Of a stretch of DNA of 64,000 bases, positions 29,804 to 37,825 are shown piece after piece. The first letter of the stretch is position 1. The number at the start of each line of letters is the position of its first letter. This DNA is from an uncultured Lachnospiraceae bacterium. GTDB taxonomy: Bacteria; Bacillota; Clostridia; Lachnospirales; Lachnospiraceae. Location: assembly GCA_947631505.1 (NCBI GenBank), contig CANRLR010000004.1, positions 62,001-126,000 on the forward strand. Reading direction: 5' to 3'. Both the position numbers and the translations under genes were made by a program. The notes beneath the pieces are model-generated. The model was not told the DNA's origin. It saw nothing but the letters and a program-made list of their open reading frames with translations, and ran no database searches.

Positions 29804-30190
29804 ATGGTAAAGAAGAGAATAGTTCCACTTTTAATGGTAATGTCACTAATTTTTTCCAATGTAGCATCAGCAGAATCACAAAACGAAGTAGTAACGTATT
29901 CCGGGCATGATATTCAATGCAGTTTGGTATGTAATTTTAGTTTGCGCTATAATGACAAAGCAACTGCAAAGACTAATTGGGCAGGGAAAAAAGAATTTCG
30001 TGTGGAAGTCAATTTGTATCAATGTCAGTCTGCGGTAAGTAAGTATAAACTAATTGACAAGGATTACGGAGATAGAGGAGCAGTTGCCAAAGGTTCGGTT
30101 GCTGGCGTTTGGAAATTTAAATCGAAACATTATGTGGCGAATCCTAAACATGCAATGCAAAAGAAACAATGTACACTTACAGATTGGTGA
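29804..30190 (+). CDS. Small secreted cysteine-containing protein, possible bacteriocin-like or ABC-linked peptide
   Basis: I do not recognise the family. The 128-aa product has a clear signal peptide (MVKKRIVPLLMVMSL, cleavage probably after NVASA). The mature part is about 105 residues, basic, with four cysteines (in IQCSLVC, LYQC and KKQC) and a C-terminus ending in TLTDW. AAGGAG precedes the ATG at 29804. It is followed at 23 bp by two FtsX-like permeases and an ABC ATPase. That layout recalls lactococcin-972-type bacteriocin loci, where a small secreted protein precedes an ABC transporter, but no clear sequence match to lactococcin 972 was seen. Confidence 0.65.
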   Translation: MVKKRIVPLLMVMSLIFSNVASAESQNEVVTYSGHDIQCSLVCNFSLRYNDKATAKTNWAGKKEFRVEVNLYQCQSAVSKYKLIDKDYGDRGAVAKGSVAGVWKFKSKHYVANPKHAMQKKQCTLTDW

Positions 30191-30213
30191 AATAAGGGTA
30201 AGGGATTGGTAAA

Positions 30214-31389
30214 ATGAATTTTATTCGTGAAACGATTCAATTGACTGCCCGAAGAATCCGCCGAACTACGATGACATCGGTTTTTCTGATTGTTGGTTTT
30301 GTGCTTTCCATGCTGATTATTTCTGTTGGAATTAGTTTTATTTCTGAACATTTGTATGCACAAAAAAGTAAGGAAGAACTGATGCCTCCGAATGGGCAGC
30401 AGTTTGTGATTACAGCCTCCAGCGGAAAAGAATTGAAAAAAGAGGAAATGATGCGGCTTTTTTTCGGAATCCGTGAGGATTCCGGAATTATTTTGAATGG
30501 TCTTATGGCAAGTCCGGATAAGGATGAAATAAATAGCTATTATCCGGTTAGTGCGGAGTGGTTTGTAAAGGATGATGGCTGGCATTACCCGGTTTCAGAG
30601 GGGAGATATTTTTCTGCCAAAGAAATTGAACAGCAGAGGAAGGTCGTTGTTATCGGAGAGGCATTGAAGCCATTGGTGCGTGAAGAAAATGGCAGACAAT
30701 ATTTGGATCTGGAGGGTGAAGCCTATGAGGTCATTGGAATTGTGGGACTTTCTGACCAAATGTCCTTGTGGGAAAACCGTATTATTATGCCATGCACAGC
30801 ATTGCCGGAAGCTGTAATGAAGGAGTTAATATTGTCAACCGGTTCCATGAACCTAATCCTTTATAATGATAAGGGAGAACTAAGTAAAGACGCAAAACAA
30901 ATAACTTTGAACGGTCAGCAGCTGGATTCGGACTTTATGCTGGAAAGTGTAGGGGAATTAGAAGTTGACGATATGTCCGAACAATTATTTGAAAATCAGA
31001 ACCAAATATATTATGTTGCCTTATTAGGTTATCTCGTATCAATTGTTTTTGCGGTCAACATAGTGGTGTTTTGGATGGAAAAACGGCGTTATGAGATTGG
31101 CATTTGGAAAGCTTTTGGCTTCACTGATGGAAAGATTTCAAAAATGATAATGGAAGAAATGCTCGGTCTTACCATTTTGGCATTTCTTTTTGCAACTATC
31201 ACACAGGCAGGATTAAGCCTTATTGTAGAGCGCATATCCGATTATCCTCTTAAGTTGTATTTGCCAAATGTTATAGCAGGTCTTTTTGTTGTCTGTGTGA
31301 CGACGCTGCTTACCTCAATTTGGCCAACACTTCGGGCATTAAAGGTCCAGCCAGCTGACATAATAAAAGAGGGGGAAGAAAATGGCTGA
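30214..31389 (+). CDS. ABC transporter permease, FtsX/MacB type (first)
   Basis: The 391-aa protein has one N-terminal membrane helix (VFLIVGFVLSMLIISVG), a large extracytoplasmic MacB-like domain, and three C-terminal helices with the FtsX-domain segment KRRYEIGIWKAFGFTDGKI. Such permeases do not usually move substrates across the membrane but work mechanically on envelope peptides or antibiotics, or export peptides. It overlaps the next permease by 8 bp. Confidence 0.85.
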   Translation: MNFIRETIQLTARRIRRTTMTSVFLIVGFVLSMLIISVGISFISEHLYAQKSKEELMPPNGQQFVITASSGKELKKEEMMRLFFGIREDSGIILNGLMASPDKDEINSYYPVSAEWFVKDDGWHYPVSEGRYFSAKEIEQQRKVVVIGEALKPLVREENGRQYLDLEGEAYEVIGIVGLSDQMSLWENRIIMPCTALPEAVMKELILSTGSMNLILYNDKGELSKDAKQITLNGQQLDSDFMLESVGELEVDDMSEQLFENQNQIYYVALLGYLVSIVFAVNIVVFWMEKRRYEIGIWKAFGFTDGKISKMIMEEMLGLTILAFLFATITQAGLSLIVERISDYPLKLYLPNVIAGLFVVCVTTLLTSIWPTLRALKVQPADIIKEGEENG

Positions 31390-32554
31390 GATATTGAAAA
31401 GTCTGCGGAAAAATAAGCTGTCTAATATTCTTATTTTCTTACAGATAGCACTGTCCCTATTATATTTTTTTATGGTAGCAACATCAATTCAAAAAGCATT
31501 TAATACCTATTTGGAAGTTCCAAAAGTTGTGGACGTAGATTTGTCCAGATTGATACATATAGAAATTCAGGCAGAAAATGTTCCAGAACGTAGATTTCAA
31601 GATTTTTATAATTCCCTTAAAGAACATAAGAGTATTAAAAGCATGGGAGCATATCATAATTCATCTCTGACAAGCCCTACATTTTTAAACAATGAAATTG
31701 CATCAATTGAATTTGGAAAGGATATGACAGCGATTAAGGCTCTTAATGTGTCGGAGGGGCGTGGATTTGAAGAAAAAGACTTTGATAAGTCACAGAATAT
31801 TCCTGCGTTGATTGGAAATGAGCTGGCAGAACAATATGATATTAAAATAGGTGATTGCTTCAGCGATGATTTTGAGGGAGCAGATTATGAGGTTATTGGT
31901 ATTTTGGAAAAGGGAAACAAATGGTTTTTCCAAACAATATCAGAGGGGATGATTTTGTCATTAGATAATGAAGTTATATTGCCGCTGGCAGAGGAAAAGG
32001 AAGCAATGCTTCATTATTATTGTATTGCTTCGGAAGATGCTGCGGCAGAAGATGCAATGAATGCCATCGAGGAGGCAGCTGGTAAGAAACAAATCCGGCT
32101 GCAGATGGAAACAGTATCCGGTGAATTGGAGGAATCGTTGCAAAGTGCTATTGGCGAAAACCGGTACTGGTTATATTTTTCTCTTATTATGCTTGTCATG
32201 ATTGCAGCTGGTACGGCGATGCTTGTGATGGCACGGTTCCACATGAGAAAGAGAGAGATAGGCATACGGGCAGCTATAGGGCATTCTATGTTGCGCATTG
32301 GTTCCCTGTTTGCCGGAGAGCTGCTGGTTATTGCGGTAGGGGCATATGCAGCTGCACTTATTATTTGCAGAGCGATGACAAATGGTGTGGAGCAGTTTGA
32401 CGGCATGCTGTATACGAACGGATACAGCATAACGGGGCGGATTGTTTTAGGTGGCGCACTGGCAGCGGTTTGTTTGTGTGTTCCGTCTGTTTTGGCTCTG
32501 TTATTAAAAATCCGGAATTTACAGCCAAAAAACCTGATAGGAGGAAAAGAATAA
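31382..32554 (+). CDS. ABC transporter permease, FtsX/MacB type (second)
   Basis: This 390-aa protein has the same layout as its neighbour: an N-terminal helix (LIFLQIALSLLYFFMVA), an external domain, and C-terminal helices with RKREIGIRAAIGHSMLRIG. The two sequences are clearly different, so the transporter is probably a heterodimer of permeases with an ATPase dimer. Its stop overlaps the ATPase start (TAATG). Confidence 0.85.
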   Translation: MAEILKSLRKNKLSNILIFLQIALSLLYFFMVATSIQKAFNTYLEVPKVVDVDLSRLIHIEIQAENVPERRFQDFYNSLKEHKSIKSMGAYHNSSLTSPTFLNNEIASIEFGKDMTAIKALNVSEGRGFEEKDFDKSQNIPALIGNELAEQYDIKIGDCFSDDFEGADYEVIGILEKGNKWFFQTISEGMILSLDNEVILPLAEEKEAMLHYYCIASEDAAAEDAMNAIEEAAGKKQIRLQMETVSGELEESLQSAIGENRYWLYFSLIMLVMIAAGTAMLVMARFHMRKREIGIRAAIGHSMLRIGSLFAGELLVIAVGAYAAALIICRAMTNGVEQFDGMLYTNGYSITGRIVLGGALAAVCLCVPSVLALLLKIRNLQPKNLIGGKE

Positions 32555-33225
32555 TGTCTATCATTGAGTTGAAGAATGTTGGCAAAATATATGGAAAGGG
32601 AGAGTCGGAAACAGTTGCTCTGTCAAATGTCAATCTTACCATTGAAAAAGGTGAATTTTGGTCAATTATGGGTCCATCTGGTTCGGGAAAATCCACTCTT
32701 TTGAATATTCTTGGGTGTATGGATAGGGTAAGTATGGGAGAATATTTGCTCAAAGGAAAAAGTGTCAGTGAGATGACAAGAAAGCAGTTGAGTAAAATAA
32801 GGAATCAAACAATTAGCTTTGTTTTTCAATATTTTGCCTTGTTAAATGATTATTCAGTTTATGAAAACATAGAGCTTCCGCTACAGTGTCAAAAGATTTC
32901 TAATCGTGAGAAAAAAGAGCGGATAGCATATTATATGAAACGGTTAGGAATTGAAAATCTCGCTAGAAAAAAACCGACACAAATTTCTGGCGGACAGCAG
33001 CAGAGAGTTGCTATTGCCAGAGCAATGGTAACAAAGTCAGATATTATTTTGGCTGATGAACCAACCGGAGCACTAGACCAGAAAACAGGAGAAGGATTAT
33101 TAGAATTATTAAAAGAGATTAATCGTGACGGGAAGACAATTTTACTTGTAACTCATGATTCTAAAGTAGCTGAAGCAGCAGAAAAGAAGATGCGTATTGA
33201 AGATGGAAAATGTTTTGTGGATTAG
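32554..33225 (+). CDS. ABC transporter ATP-binding protein (LolD/MacB family)
   Basis: The 223-aa ATPase has Walker A GPSGSGKST, Q-loop FVFQYFALLNDYSVYENIEL, signature ISGGQQQRVAIARAM, Walker B IILADEPTGALD and the switch His in LVTHD. It pairs with the two upstream permeases. The frame is open upstream, inside the permease gene, but the ATG at 32554 follows GGAGG and begins the domain. The Q-loop wording is close to that of ATPases in bacteriocin-linked exporters, which I treat as a hint only. Confidence 0.92.
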   Translation: MSIIELKNVGKIYGKGESETVALSNVNLTIEKGEFWSIMGPSGSGKSTLLNILGCMDRVSMGEYLLKGKSVSEMTRKQLSKIRNQTISFVFQYFALLNDYSVYENIELPLQCQKISNREKKERIAYYMKRLGIENLARKKPTQISGGQQQRVAIARAMVTKSDIILADEPTGALDQKTGEGLLELLKEINRDGKTILLVTHDSKVAEAAEKKMRIEDGKCFVD

Positions 33226-33290
33226 AATGGAAATCAGATACATTATGGAAGTGATACAGATATTCTGTTTATTAGTTGGATGAATTTTAC

Positions 33291-33318
33291 ACATATTTAA
33301 AAATCCACTGCATAAAAT
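33291..33318 (+). promoter_or_regulatory. Sigma-E-like promoter of spoIIID
   Basis: ACATATT, 13 bp, CATAAAAT resembles the sporulation mother-cell sigma-E consensus (ATATT around -35, CATAcaAT at -10). Bacillus spoIIID is a sigma-E gene. It lies about 28 bp upstream of the spoIIID start. Confidence 0.5.
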
Positions 33319-33345
33319 ATACAAACACAATTTCAGGGGGAGCAG

Positions 33346-33582
33346 TTGCAGGAGTATTCATACCCAACAACACCAATTGAGGAACGGGCGGTTATGGTTG
33401 CTCAGTATATTGTGGAACATAATGCTACCGTGCGGCAGGCGGCAAGTCAGTTTGGCGTTAGCAAGAGTACGGTACATAAAGATGTCACAAAAGGGAACGG
33501 TTTGGAATGCTGGGCTGGATTTGGAAGTGGTATAAAAAGTAAAAAATGTTTAACTTGCAGTATAGTCCATTTTCATATATAG
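33346..33582 (+). CDS. spoIIID: spoIIID, 5' part, interrupted by insertion
   Basis: SpoIIID is a mother-cell DNA-binding regulator of sporulation. Codons 1-48 match its N-terminal two-thirds of the HTH region (YIVEHNATVRQAASQFGVSK, then STVHKDVT). After the 18-bp repeat the frame enters foreign sequence and stops at 33582, giving a 78-aa chimera that lacks the C-terminal basic region. The start is TTG with AGGGGGAG upstream. Joining at the repeat to 39798-39935 yields a 93-aa protein, the same length as Bacillus SpoIIID. So the gene is disrupted in this DNA but not decayed. Confidence 0.9.
   Translation: MQEYSYPTTPIEERAVMVAQYIVEHNATVRQAASQFGVSKSTVHKDVTKGNGLECWAGFGSGIKSKKCLTCSIVHFHI
33472..33489 (+). 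repeat. attL core: left copy of the 18-bp direct repeat
   Basis: GTACATAAAGATGTCACA occurs here and again at 39780-39797. It encodes VHKDVT of SpoIIID in the correct frame in both places. Identity ends abruptly on both sides. Confidence 0.92.
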
Positions 33583-33620
33583 TAATAGTATCCCAAAACT
33601 GTTTCAGGAGGTGATAGGTT

Positions 33621-35864
33621 ATGAATCGAAATATGTTCTTTAAGTCATCATGGATTTTTTTCCTTTTGCTCCTGTGCAGTACCTTGATTTTACCGCTGGA
33701 TGTATTTGCCGCACCAGCGGGCACGGAAAATACAACAATAAAACTATCAGAGGAAGAAATAGCCTATCGTGACCGGGTGGGTGAAATTACGATAGGATGT
33801 CCGATTCAAAATTGTCCTTTGCTTTTTCAGAATGAAAAAACAGGACAACTTGAAGGCATTACCATTGATATTCTGAATCTGATATCGGAAGAAACCGGTC
33901 TTGCATTCCGCTATCAGGCACTGCCATCCGGAAGTATTACATACAAGGATTTGCAGCGGTTTGGTATTGATATGGTCGCAGGTGTGGAGTACAATGAGAT
34001 TAATAAGCATTCTTCTGGCATTGCCATGACAGACCCCTATTTACATGACGAAAAAGTATTCGTGTGTAAAAAAGGAGTGGTATTCCAGCCGGATAGCAAA
34101 ATGATTATTGCTGTTGATTCCGGTTCACAGACGATTGAAAAAGTTGTCCGGCAACAGTATCCGATGTTTGAGATTTTATTTTGTGACTCCGAAGAGGATG
34201 CATTATCTGCACTGCTTTCCGGAAAAGCAGACGCTGTTCTGCAGAACCAGTACACAATCGAAAGGATTTTGTGCAAGCCCATTTACCAAGATTTACAGAT
34301 TGTGGCTGCGGCATCGATTGGTGACAGCCAGTGTCTTGCCTGTCTCGTACCCATTAATGATGACAAGCAAAATTTTATATCCGGCGATATCTCACATCTC
34401 CTGTCCATTTTAAATAAAGGCATTGCCAATCTTGACAAGAATCAGGTCTCTTTTCTCATTATTAAAGAGACAGCCGATAATACCTATCAGTTTACTATAT
34501 GGGATATGATGTACCGATATCGTTTTGCAATGACCATCATACTCATCAGCCTGTTGTTGATTTTTGTTCTGTTGCGCAAAAACCATTTATTGCATCAAAA
34601 ACACTCGGAGCAAATGGCGGCCCAGCAGCGTGCAAAAGAATTGGCAGCTATCAATGCACACATGAAAGAACAACAGCTCCTTCTCATGGACTCTCTGAAA
34701 CATGCAGAGGAAGGAAATCGTGCAAAAACGTCCTTCCTGTTTAATATGTCGCATGATATCCGTACCCCGATGAATGCTATTTTAGATTATACAGAAATCG
34801 CCCAACGCAGTATAGACGATACTGCCAGACTAGCAGACAGTATCGAGAAAATTCAGGTATCCGGTAAACATCTGCTGCATTTAATTAATAATGTTCTGGA
34901 TATGGCAAAGATTGAGAACGGAAAGGTTACGTTGACGGAGAATTGCTGTAATCTCGAAGAATGCATCGAAAAGGTCCGGGATATTCTACAGACAGAAATT
35001 GACAAAAAACGTCTCATATTTCAGACGGATACGTCAGCCGTAAAAAATAAATGGGTCTACTGTGACAATATGCATGTAAATCAAATTCTGTTCAATCTCT
35101 TAAATAACGCTATAAAGTTTAGCAAGCCGGGCGGCAGTATTTTGATTACGCTGAGTCAGAAAATGTGTGCCATTCAGGAATATGCCACGTATGAGATACA
35201 TGTAAAGGATACCGGTATTGGAATGCCGCCAGAATTTTTGTCGCGTATATTTGAACCGTCTGAGCGGGAACATGACTCTACCATGAGCCGGACACAGGGC
35301 CTTGGTCTCGGTATGTCCATTACGAAAAACCTCATTGATCTGATGGATGGTACCATTGAGGTATTTAGCGAGCCTGATAAGGGGACTGAATTCGTTCTGC
35401 AGTTTACTTTCAAATTGAAGGAGCAGGAACAGGTACAGCCGGAACAGCAGCCTTCCATCGAGACTGCATTGGCAAATGATTTTTCCGGTAAACGTCTGCT
35501 TCTGGTTGAAGATAATGAACTGAATATGGAAATTGCACAGGAACTTCTCTGTGAGGTAGGCTTTACGGTAGAGACAGCTCAAAACGGACAGATTGCTGTA
35601 GAAATGGTCCGAAACTCTACAGCGGGCTACTATGACGCCATACTGATGGATATCCAGATGCCGGTCATGAATGGCTATCAGGCTTCCCGGGAAATCCGCA
35701 GCCTTGAGAACAAAGAACTGGCTGAAATCCCGATTATTGCACTGACTGCAAATACTTTTGACGAAGACAAAAAGGAAGCTCTGTCAAACGGCATGAATGC
35801 TCATGTTGCGAAACCAATTGACGTCAAGGTGTTGTATGAAATACTGAGAAAAATTTTGAAATAA
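33621..35864 (+). CDS. Hybrid sensor histidine kinase (SBP-like sensor, HisKA, HATPase, REC)
   Basis: The 747-aa protein has a signal/first helix (residues about 10-30), a periplasmic-type solute-binding (SBP_bac_3-like) sensor (about 50-290), a membrane helix (MTIILISLLLIFVLL), a coiled coil, HisKA with phosphorylated His in NMSHDIRTPMN, HATPase with N box FNLLNNAIKFS and DTGIGM / GLGLGMSI, and a C-terminal receiver with Asp in AILMDIQMPVMNG. It lies inside the spoIIID element and is probably cargo. Two terminators follow it. No HPt or output regulator is in the element; the HPt protein at 20.6 kb is one possible partner. Confidence 0.93.
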   Translation: MNRNMFFKSSWIFFLLLLCSTLILPLDVFAAPAGTENTTIKLSEEEIAYRDRVGEITIGCPIQNCPLLFQNEKTGQLEGITIDILNLISEETGLAFRYQALPSGSITYKDLQRFGIDMVAGVEYNEINKHSSGIAMTDPYLHDEKVFVCKKGVVFQPDSKMIIAVDSGSQTIEKVVRQQYPMFEILFCDSEEDALSALLSGKADAVLQNQYTIERILCKPIYQDLQIVAAASIGDSQCLACLVPINDDKQNFISGDISHLLSILNKGIANLDKNQVSFLIIKETADNTYQFTIWDMMYRYRFAMTIILISLLLIFVLLRKNHLLHQKHSEQMAAQQRAKELAAINAHMKEQQLLLMDSLKHAEEGNRAKTSFLFNMSHDIRTPMNAILDYTEIAQRSIDDTARLADSIEKIQVSGKHLLHLINNVLDMAKIENGKVTLTENCCNLEECIEKVRDILQTEIDKKRLIFQTDTSAVKNKWVYCDNMHVNQILFNLLNNAIKFSKPGGSILITLSQKMCAIQEYATYEIHVKDTGIGMPPEFLSRIFEPSEREHDSTMSRTQGLGLGMSITKNLIDLMDGTIEVFSEPDKGTEFVLQFTFKLKEQEQVQPEQQPSIETALANDFSGKRLLLVEDNELNMEIAQELLCEVGFTVETAQNGQIAVEMVRNSTAGYYDAILMDIQMPVMNGYQASREIRSLENKELAEIPIIALTANTFDEDKKEALSNGMNAHVAKPIDVKVLYEILRKILK

Positions 35865-35888
35865 GCATAGTAGACAGTCACTGATATC

Positions 35889-35915
35889 GGCTGCCCGGCA
35901 ACGGGCAGCCTTTTT
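35889..35915 (+). terminator. Rho-independent terminator after the hybrid kinase
   Basis: GGCTGCCCG, loop GCAA, CGGGCAGCC, then TTTTT. A very stable stem with a tetraloop. Confidence 0.9.
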
Positions 35916-35949
35916 ACTGTATAGGAAAGTCCGGCATTTGCGGAGCTGG

Positions 35950-35978
35950 AGCGTCGGTTTTTCACGACGCTTTTTTTA
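35950..35978 (+). terminator. Second tandem terminator
   Basis: AGCGTCG and CGACGCT flank an eight-base loop and are followed by a T-run. It insulates the recombinase unit from the kinase. Confidence 0.8.
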
Positions 35979-35992
35979 TAGTTTAAGCAATG

Positions 35993-36021
35993 GAATATTT
36001 CCGTTTATTTCATCATAATTA
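35993..36021 (+). promoter_or_regulatory. Sigma-E-like promoter of the recombinase unit
   Basis: GAATATT, 14 bp, CATAATTA fits the mother-cell sigma-E pattern and resembles the site before spoIIID. It lies 32 bp upstream of the small ORF that overlaps the recombinase. Confidence 0.5.
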
Positions 36022-36053
36022 TGAAACATCAAAGATTATAGGAAGTGATATGG

Positions 36054-36254
36054 ATGAAAAAAAGGAAACTTATCTATCGGTTTCATAATCCAAACCCGGA
36101 CAAGGTCATGGAAACTTACATACAGCAAATGATGATTCATAATGGTGTGGATCAAGTCTTTCGTATTCTTACAGAATGTCGGGAACAGGAATACGAAAGG
36201 GAGGGGGGAACAAAGAATGAACATTGCAGCGTATTGCCGTGTGTCGACCGATAA
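36054..36254 (+). CDS. Small 66-aa protein overlapping the recombinase; possible directionality factor
   Basis: The product begins MKKRKLIYRFHNPNPDKVME and is predicted mostly helical. AGGAAGTG lies upstream of the ATG; a GTG nine bases earlier is an alternative. Its 3' end overlaps the recombinase gene by 38 bp, so the two are cotranscribed and coupled. Small proteins starting with a similar YHNPN-like stretch precede serine recombinases in other clostridial elements, as far as I recall. The function is unknown; an excision (directionality) factor is a reasonable guess given its place and size. Confidence 0.65.
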   Translation: MKKRKLIYRFHNPNPDKVMETYIQQMMIHNGVDQVFRILTECREQEYEREGGTKNEHCSVLPCVDR

Positions 36255-37731
36255 AGAAGACCAGTTGAACAGTTTGGAGACCCAGAAAAAGTTTTTTGGA
36301 GAATATGCAGAAAAGAATGGACATGCTTTGGTCCGACTGTATGCGGATGAGGGAATTTCAGGTACGAAGACAAAAAATCGAAAGCAGTTTTTACAATTAA
36401 TGCAGGATGCCAATACACATTCGTTTGACATGCTGGTCGTGAAAGATATTAGCCGCTTTGCCAGAAATACGGTGGATTTATTGCAAAATGTGCGTACCTT
36501 AAAAGCGTTAGGGATTGAAACGTTATTTTTGACTGCGAACATGACGGTGCTTGGACAATCTGAATTTGTACTGACTATTTTCGGGGCTTTGGCACAGGAA
36601 GAATCTGCTAATATGAGCAAGCGTGTAAAGTTTGGTAAGAAGGAAAATGCAAAAAAAGGAAAAGTTCCGAATCTTGTTTATGGTTACAACAAAACGAAAG
36701 GAGATTATTTTCATCTGACCATCAATCAGCGTGAAGCGGAAATTATCCGCCAGATCTACCGCTGGTATATTCAGGAAGGGTATGGGACTGCCAAGATTGC
36801 CAATATGCTGAATGAACAAGGTGAGCGGACCAAACGGGGATGTACATTCAGCCAGAATGCCATAAGCCGGATTCTGACTAATGAGATTTATGTTGGAAAA
36901 ATTATCAATGGCAAAGAGGAGGTTACAGATTTTCTGACTGGAGTAAGGCAGGCAAAGGATTCGGAGGATTGGATGATTATGGACAGGCCGGAGCTTCGGA
37001 TCATATCAGACGAAGAATTTGAAAAGGCAGGAAAGATACTGGAAGCAAGAAAGGCGGCCTTTCATATCAATCACGAACGGCATAGTAACCAATATCTTTT
37101 CAGTACGCTTATTAAATGCAAAGCTTGTGGCTGGTCGTTCCGTCGTGTGATTCGGAAATATAAAAACACATATATAAAATGGGTGTGTTCCGGGCATAAC
37201 GGGAGGGGGGCGGACAGTTGCCCCAATGCGATTGTGCTGGACGAAAACGAGTTGATTCAGCAGATTGACACATACTTACAGGACATGGTAAAAAACGAAG
37301 CGGAATTGGAAAAAATGATAAAGAGTGCATTCATTAGAAAGTACAAGTCCACTAATGACAATGAAAAATATCGTGAGGATCTGGAAGAGAAACTGCAAAA
37401 GTATCAACGTACCAGACAAAAGTATATGGATATGTATGCAGATGATTTAATCAGTCGTGAAGAATTGAAAGAGGCAATCGGCGATATGAAAGATAAGGTC
37501 ACTGAGATTGAGAGCGAACTGAATTTTGTAAATCAGAATTTGGACAAGGGAGATAAACTGGATCATATGTTCAAAAAACATATCCGGGAAATCAAAACGA
37601 TAACGTCGATTCGGGATATGAGCAATATCCAATTGAAGAATATCATCGAACGCATTGAAGTTGACCATGAGGGAGCGATTGACATTTATTTGAGAATGCT
37701 GTCAGATATTGGATTGAATAGGATGATTTGA
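36217..37731 (+). CDS. Large serine recombinase
   Basis: The 504-aa protein has the resolvase/invertase catalytic domain (nucleophile Ser in AAYCRVSTDKEDQ, Arg residues in VVKDISRFARNTVD), the Recombinase domain (about 150-260, with GYGTAKIANMLNEQG), a zinc-ribbon region (CKACGWSF, with CSGHNGRGADSCPN), a coiled coil (about 370-440) and a C-terminal region. GGGAGGGGGG precedes the ATG at 36217. It is of the same class as SpoIVCA and SprA, which excise elements from sporulation genes in Bacillus. It is the evident candidate for inserting and excising the spoIIID element. Confidence 0.94.
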   Translation: MNIAAYCRVSTDKEDQLNSLETQKKFFGEYAEKNGHALVRLYADEGISGTKTKNRKQFLQLMQDANTHSFDMLVVKDISRFARNTVDLLQNVRTLKALGIETLFLTANMTVLGQSEFVLTIFGALAQEESANMSKRVKFGKKENAKKGKVPNLVYGYNKTKGDYFHLTINQREAEIIRQIYRWYIQEGYGTAKIANMLNEQGERTKRGCTFSQNAISRILTNEIYVGKIINGKEEVTDFLTGVRQAKDSEDWMIMDRPELRIISDEEFEKAGKILEARKAAFHINHERHSNQYLFSTLIKCKACGWSFRRVIRKYKNTYIKWVCSGHNGRGADSCPNAIVLDENELIQQIDTYLQDMVKNEAELEKMIKSAFIRKYKSTNDNEKYREDLEEKLQKYQRTRQKYMDMYADDLISREELKEAIGDMKDKVTEIESELNFVNQNLDKGDKLDHMFKKHIREIKTITSIRDMSNIQLKNIIERIEVDHEGAIDIYLRMLSDIGLNRMI

Positions 37732-37825
37732 AATAATTTGTTTTGTAAATGAAATGTTTTGTGGTAAAATATGTGTAGAAAAAGCAGAAGGAAGGACAGT
37801 GTGGTGCTTCGGAATGGAGGATAAA

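Noticed and set aside
33346-33582. The 78-codon ORF as a complete small HTH protein
   Set aside because: The last 30 codons derive from the inserted element and show no family resemblance, while the rest of SpoIIID is found intact at 39780-39935.
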